This document shows positions 59,207 through 64,000 of a DNA stretch of 64,000 bases, piece by piece (position 1 is the stretch's first letter; each line of letters opens with the position of its first letter). Position numbers and translations under genes: made by a program. Under the pieces are notes generated by a model that saw nothing but the letters and a program-made list of their open reading frames with translations, had not been told where the DNA came from and searched no databases. The DNA lies in NCBI RefSeq assembly GCF_000003815.2, contig NC_049992.1, positions 1,955,789-2,019,788 on the forward strand. Reading direction: 5' to 3'. The DNA comes from Branchiostoma floridae. Its lineage: Eukaryota; Chordata; Leptocardii; Amphioxiformes; Branchiostomatidae.

Positions 59207-61851
59207 AGGCAGTGGATAGATAGTCATGATGTGTGGATTACGGTTAGACATCCAGGTGATGAGATATTTGAGTAAAACTTTAATTTGAAATGGTATCAGA
59301 TCAGATGGTACCTGGGCAAACCGCTTTCTAATCGTACGAGCCTCGTGGGTTTCTCATGCTAGGGTCATGTCATAACAGACTTAGTGTAAAAACCAATGAG
59401 AAGAGACGGCCATGCGCCATTATGGCTCTAAATTCTGCAAATGTTTTCCGTTGAATACATGTAGAAGTTCGTGCTTTTTCAGTGGTGGGGACCAATCTGT
59501 GGCTCGTCACCAACATACTACGTGAGAACGTAATGATCTCTAAGTAATGAAAGCTATCTGACTGTATTACACTTAACAAACACACAATTTCAAAGTTACT
59601 AATGAAAATAAAACATTCCTCAAAACGTATCTCAGCACATAACAATGTGGATGTAAAATGGCTGATTGCGTGAACTCTGTGCAGACTACCGACAGTCATG
59701 TGATGTTTGAGGTTTGAAGTCCACAAGTCATTCTTACCGTTTGGTGCAAACAAGTCCGCCTACCTTGATGCCTTATCAGATTTGATTGACAGGTGTGCAA
59801 GCAGTAACTTTTCTCACCATAGCAACAGTAGAATATTGCACATTGATACAACCGATTGTATGTGTCAAGTGTACATTCCATAAATGATCCTCTGAGTAGA
59901 AATGTGTTATAACATTCTTTTGGGACGTACAAAGAGAAAAAATAGAGATTTCATAAATTAATGCAGCAATTAATTACCTTGTCAACAAAAAGTCGTTGTT
60001 TCATTTACTTTGCATCTAAATATTAGGATCTATGGTCTTTGTATAAGTTGACTTTGATCACCAATTATAATATTAGTGTCAACAATAGTTCGGCCCATTG
60101 GTCACTTCCCAGTGACGCCTTTATGTGCAGCACACTTGAGCCGGTGGTATCGATGCCCTTTTCCCCCTCAGCCATATGTATATGTTTTGTCGTCATTCTC
60201 ACAAACTCACTTTAGCCCATGGCTACTTCCCCTCAGCCAATGAGAAGCCCCCATTTTCTGTTGCTATTTCCACATAGCATGGTGCTATGAAAAAAAGTGT
60301 GCTGCTATTTCATGCAAATGAGGAAAAAAGTGGGGTGATATCCAGAAAACTGTGTTGATATCAGCCTGAAAAGTGTGGTTGATATACGCATGTGACCTGT
60401 TCTAACCAATCCTCGCTTACCTTTGAGACCTTTTTCTGGGACCAGAATTATGTCATGTGATAACTGACCAATCCTATGCTTGACTTCTAATTGCCCAGAG
60501 GAATATGAACAGACTTTCTGTCTCTCCAGGCACCTTGCTTGGGAAGGTCTTGACAAGATTAACGACCTTGTGTTGTTGTTGCCTGACACTGTCTGTCACA
60601 GCTTTTCCATCAATAAGAAAGATTGTGGACTTTCAGGACAAAATAAAGTAACATTTTGTAGAGCTGATGAACTAGAAAAGCTTCGGGGAAGAATGCCATG
60701 GGCTATATAAAGTTAGTTAACCTATGGGATTAGCCTCGTTTTCTGTGTATATCACCAGGCCCACTAGAAACCACTCGGTGGGCAGGCCTGGTGATATACA
60801 CAGAAACTCGGCCACTCCCATAGGTTAACTATTACGTATCAGATAGTTGCTATGGTTACTTACCATTTCTACAGACGGAGGCAAAGAACGTGTCTCCCAA
60901 TGACCGGTCAGTCCATGTATGGAATATTAGCCGCTGGAGAGTTCCTAGCTGTTTGAGAGTTACTGGCAATCTCAATCCTTATATACGTAGAAATATTCTT
61001 CAATTTGTTTATTTTGATACAGTTATTGATATTGTAAATTGATACAGTTATCTGTGGTGAGAGCCTACATGAAGTGACACTGAGTTCAAACATGATTCAA
61101 AGTTATTACGTAAGTTGCATTATATAAGCTAATGTTAACCATTGGTGAAGGCTCATCGGTATTACGTTCAAACGAAGATACTATTTTATGTTTACAAATG
61201 TTCATTTTAAAAGAATAGTGGAACCTTGTTTTTTAAAACTCAGCTCAATGTGATGTTGCCCGTGATTAAAAGGTATAAAGTCCACCAGGTCTTTTCACCG
61301 TTAAGTGCAAACAAGTAATTTTTTTATCAATTACTTGAGTTTCCATGGTGATAATCTTGTGTGACAAGCGGGTTACGTAAGTTTGAGACAGTGTCGCGTT
61401 CTTTACCCTCATGTTAGTGCTTACTAGTATTTCATGACTGTCAACATTTAAAAGATTCATTGGACGTGAACACCATAAATGATATGGCGGAATCGTGAAT
61501 AGTACCTGTACTGCTAATTCCGCCAGCCCAAATCGATGTTTGCTCAGTTATTTGAGTGACAGGTGTGCAAGCAACAGCCCCCCTCGCTATAGCAACAACC
61601 TCTTGCAGCAGGCCGGTTATCAAGCTGAGTCCGTTTGCTCCTATTGTCAGTGACTTGTACGACTGATAATGATCTGATTTTCATGTTGAGGTTAAGAGCG
61701 AACTTAAGTTGCTATTCAAGGCGGGCTTGATTTTGTTATGGAATACGGAAAACTTATTATCAATACAAAGTATCAGTAATGTCTACAATATCATTTAACA
61801 TCATCATCATCAAAAATGCCATGTAACACTTGGGTGGGCCTTTCTTTTCAG
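59207..61851 (+). repeat. Pre-gene block, copy 3 (upstream of gene 5)
   Basis: Collinear with 37800-39930 and 26000-27990, with the GTTTGAGGTTTGAAGTCCA motif at 59705 and a diverged copy near 61265. Interrupted by an insertion at about 60211-60835. Ends at the acceptor CTTTTCAG before gene 5. Confidence 0.65.
60211..60835. mobile_element. Insertion with a 50-bp-arm terminal hairpin
   Basis: Absent from the paralogous sites (near 26665 and 38750). Arms at about 60715-60764 and 60777-60828 (GTTAACCTATGGG ... TGTATATCACCAGGCC and complement) form a strong hairpin at the right end. A TAGCCCATGGC motif near the left end recurs inverted near 60697. No protein recognised. Confidence 0.5.
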
Positions 61852-61870
61852 AAATATCGGACATACCATC

Positions 61871-64000
61871 ATGGCTACACCACTAAGCCTCAGAGAAGGT
61901 ATGAAACCCATGAAGTGGAATGTAATGAGGAAATGGACAACTCTCTTGACACTAGACCTGACTGACAAACACCTGGGTCAGTTACCCGATGAACTTTTTG
62001 ACTTAAATGAGTTGCAGGCTTTGAAGTTAGACAAAAACAAGAACATCCAACTATCTGAGAAGCTTACCAGATTGACCAATCTGAAATTGCTGCTTTTAGA
62101 TGATTGTAATCTTAAGACAGTTCCGGCTGCCGTGATGAAACTTCCGCAGTTACAAACACTGAGCTTCAGTACCAACGAGAACATTACCCTGCCGGATGAG
62201 ATGTCCAGCCTCGTTAACCTCACTGTCCTGCACTTAGATAACTGCAAACTGGATACACTATATCCAGTAGTGCTGAAACTACTAAACCTACAGAAGCTAA
62301 ATCTAAGTAACAATAAGAAGATATCTCTACCAGATGAGTTGTACAAACTTAACAATATCATAGTGTTATCACTACGTCAGTGTGAACTGGGCACCGTTCC
62401 CCCGGCAGTACTGAAACTCTCCCAGCTGGAGGAACTGGACCTCAGCTGGAACAGGGGGATCCACCTGCCGAAAGAGCTGTCCGGACTCGCCAACATCCGG
62501 GTGCTGAAACTATGGGGAACAGACATGGCCACCGTTCCTATGGTAATGTGCAGACTGAAACAGTTAGAATGGCTGAACCTGAGCTCTAACCCACTACAGA
62601 CGTTACCCGCGGAAGTTGGACAGCTCACTAACGTCAAACACTTGGATCTGTCCTGCTGCCAGCTGAACACACTCCCACCTGAAGTGGGGAGACTGACAAA
62701 GTTAGAATGGCTGTACCTGTGCTATAATCCACTACAGACGTTACCCACGGAAGTTGGACAGCTCAATAACGTCAAACAGTTGAATCTGTCCCTCTGCGAG
62801 CTGCACACACTCCCACCTGAAGTGTGGAGACTGACACAGTTAGAATGGCTGGACCTGAGCTCTAACCCACTACAGACGTTACCCGCGGAAGTTGGACAGC
62901 TCACTAACGTAAAACACTTGGGTCTGTCCCACTGCCAGCTGCGCACACTCCCACCTGAAGTGGGGAGACTGACACAGCTAGAATGGCTGAACCTGCGCTC
63001 TAACCCACTGCAGGCATTACCCGCGGAAGTTGGACAGCTCCCTAACAAAGCTAATCTAGACGTCAGCGAAAATCCACTTATTAAACCACCACCTGAAGTG
63101 TGCAGTCAGGGGGTCACTGCTATCAGACGATACTTTGACGAACTTGAACGGTCAGAGGAAAACGCAAACACCCGTTTGAAAGTCGTTGTCTTGGGAGAGA
63201 AAATGGCGGGAAAAACAAGCCTGGTGCAAACCCTGCGCAGTGGCAAGTCTACCCTGACACGATACGAAGACCGAACACATTGTGTAGAGATAACTCATTG
63301 GGCACCTGATGACAACGTCACGTTTGAAGTGTACGACTTTGGCGGCCATGACGTGTACCATCTCACTCATCAGTTCTTTTTGACTCCAGATGCTTTTTAC
63401 CTGTTATTAGTGAACCTTGAGACATACAGCTGCACCGAACACCGATACACAGAAGCCGTGGGGCTTTGGTTAGACACACTGAATGCCCGCGTGCCGGGGG
63501 CAGTGGTTTCATTGGTTGGGAGTAAGGAGGATCGTTGTAGACCTGATGACGTGAAAACAAAGACATCAAATATTCAGGAAAGGATCAAACAACAAATGGC
63601 ATTGTGGGAAAGAAATCTAAAGCAACGTATCAACACACTTGAAAGTCTGCAGAAGATGCACAAAGGAGATTCCTCGAAGTCTGTGGAAGATATTACCCAG
63701 CAACTTACACATGCTAATCGCCTTTTGTCGCAAAGACTGCATATCGATGGCGACGTGCACTGTGTGTCTGTGAAACCTAAGTTTCGACTTAGTTCAATGT
63801 TTTCAAGCTCATCTCACATCAAACTGAAATACTTTATTTTGGAAACAGCAAGAAACACAACATTGTTTCCGACACTGAGAACAATATTGCCAAAGACCTG
63901 GGTAGATTTCGAACAGTCGCTTCGTATTGAAGGTTCGAAAAGAGCGCCAGAAAAAGCGGCTAAAAATGAAACGGGTTCTTCTGGTGAGAGTTCACCACTG
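61871..64000 (+). CDS. Gene 5: LRR-Roc-COR GTPase, 3' end outside the window
   Basis: Starts at ATGGCT 61871, 19 bp after the acceptor TTTCTTTTCAG, and is open in one frame for 710 codons to the window edge. N-terminal LRRs, four double-LRR units, then Roc: GEKMAGKTS near 63204, DFGGHD near 63339, GSKEDR near 63522. The latent donor seen in genes 2-4 at the LRR/Roc boundary is lost here (AACGCAAAC). The last 450 bp, up to the start of COR, match gene 3 (about 30390-30842) with only about five differences, far closer than the LRR parts. The effector module lies beyond the window; similarity to gene 3 makes a caspase the first guess. Confidence 0.9.
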   Translation, partial: MATPLSLREGMKPMKWNVMRKWTTLLTLDLTDKHLGQLPDELFDLNELQALKLDKNKNIQLSEKLTRLTNLKLLLLDDCNLKTVPAAVMKLPQLQTLSFSTNENITLPDEMSSLVNLTVLHLDNCKLDTLYPVVLKLLNLQKLNLSNNKKISLPDELYKLNNIIVLSLRQCELGTVPPAVLKLSQLEELDLSWNRGIHLPKELSGLANIRVLKLWGTDMATVPMVMCRLKQLEWLNLSSNPLQTLPAEVGQLTNVKHLDLSCCQLNTLPPEVGRLTKLEWLYLCYNPLQTLPTEVGQLNNVKQLNLSLCELHTLPPEVWRLTQLEWLDLSSNPLQTLPAEVGQLTNVKHLGLSHCQLRTLPPEVGRLTQLEWLNLRSNPLQALPAEVGQLPNKANLDVSENPLIKPPPEVCSQGVTAIRRYFDELERSEENANTRLKVVVLGEKMAGKTSLVQTLRSGKSTLTRYEDRTHCVEITHWAPDDNVTFEVYDFGGHDVYHLTHQFFLTPDAFYLLLVNLETYSCTEHRYTEAVGLWLDTLNARVPGAVVSLVGSKEDRCRPDDVKTKTSNIQERIKQQMALWERNLKQRINTLESLQKMHKGDSSKSVEDITQQLTHANRLLSQRLHIDGDVHCVSVKPKFRLSSMFSSSSHIKLKYFILETARNTTLFPTLRTILPKTWVDFEQSLRIEGSKRAPEKAAKNETGSSGESSPL

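Overview
The window reads as animal DNA, most likely from a lancelet (Branchiostoma). It is intron-rich with GT-AG introns, carries metazoan families (Roc-COR GTPases, caspase, ZU5/UPA, OTU), is dense in transposons, and has long tandem segmental duplications of the kind seen in amphioxus immune-gene clusters. The genus is an inference. A run of 100 N (21723-21822) marks a draft-assembly gap.

Five paralogous genes lie head to tail on the + strand. Each opens with one giant exon encoding a leucine-rich repeat (LRR) array, then a Roc GTPase, then a COR dimerisation domain (MFHAS1/ROCO-like, no kinase). In the three genes whose Roc-COR downstream splice is visible, that exon ends at a phase-1 donor, and a different effector module follows. 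Gene 1 (1-1927): LRR only, with relics of a caspase tail. Gene 2 (12606-18535): OTU deubiquitinase plus GT-B glycosyltransferase, 1625 codons, fully open. Gene 3 (28019-34783): complete caspase p20/p10 with His and Cys present, 1572 codons, broken only by one TAG in the LRR array. Gene 4 (40990-51287): ZU5-UPA, one or two membrane segments, then the same glycosyltransferase; the second membrane exon is split by a 1.6 kb insertion. Gene 5 (61871-64000): runs off the window before its effector is visible.

The OTU, ZU5-UPA-membrane and glycosyltransferase modules all enter in phase 1, and the first two also leave in phase 1, so they can be exchanged without breaking frame. The LRR parts differ mainly in how many copies they carry of a homogenised 138-bp unit (about 4, 4, 6, 9 and 13). 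I read this as a sensor/switch/effector array: LRR recognition, GTP-dependent Roc-COR dimerisation, and swappable outputs (proteolysis, deubiquitination, glycosyl transfer, membrane signalling). Function is inferred from domains only.

Between genes the sequence consists of duplicated flanks: a caspase-type 3' flank (1928-4300 and 34784-37108), a glycosyltransferase-type 3' flank with spliced 3' UTR and a 43-bp minisatellite (18536-24540 and 51288-55160), and a pre-gene block (26000-27990, 38060-39930, 59207-61851). Mobile elements interrupt these: two short LTR elements, CR1-like LINE tails, a TTAA-flanked MITE, a 3.46-kb TTAA-flanked long-inverted-repeat element, and smaller MITEs. All exon joins were made by eye from splice consensus, reading phase and paralog comparison; no transcript evidence was available.
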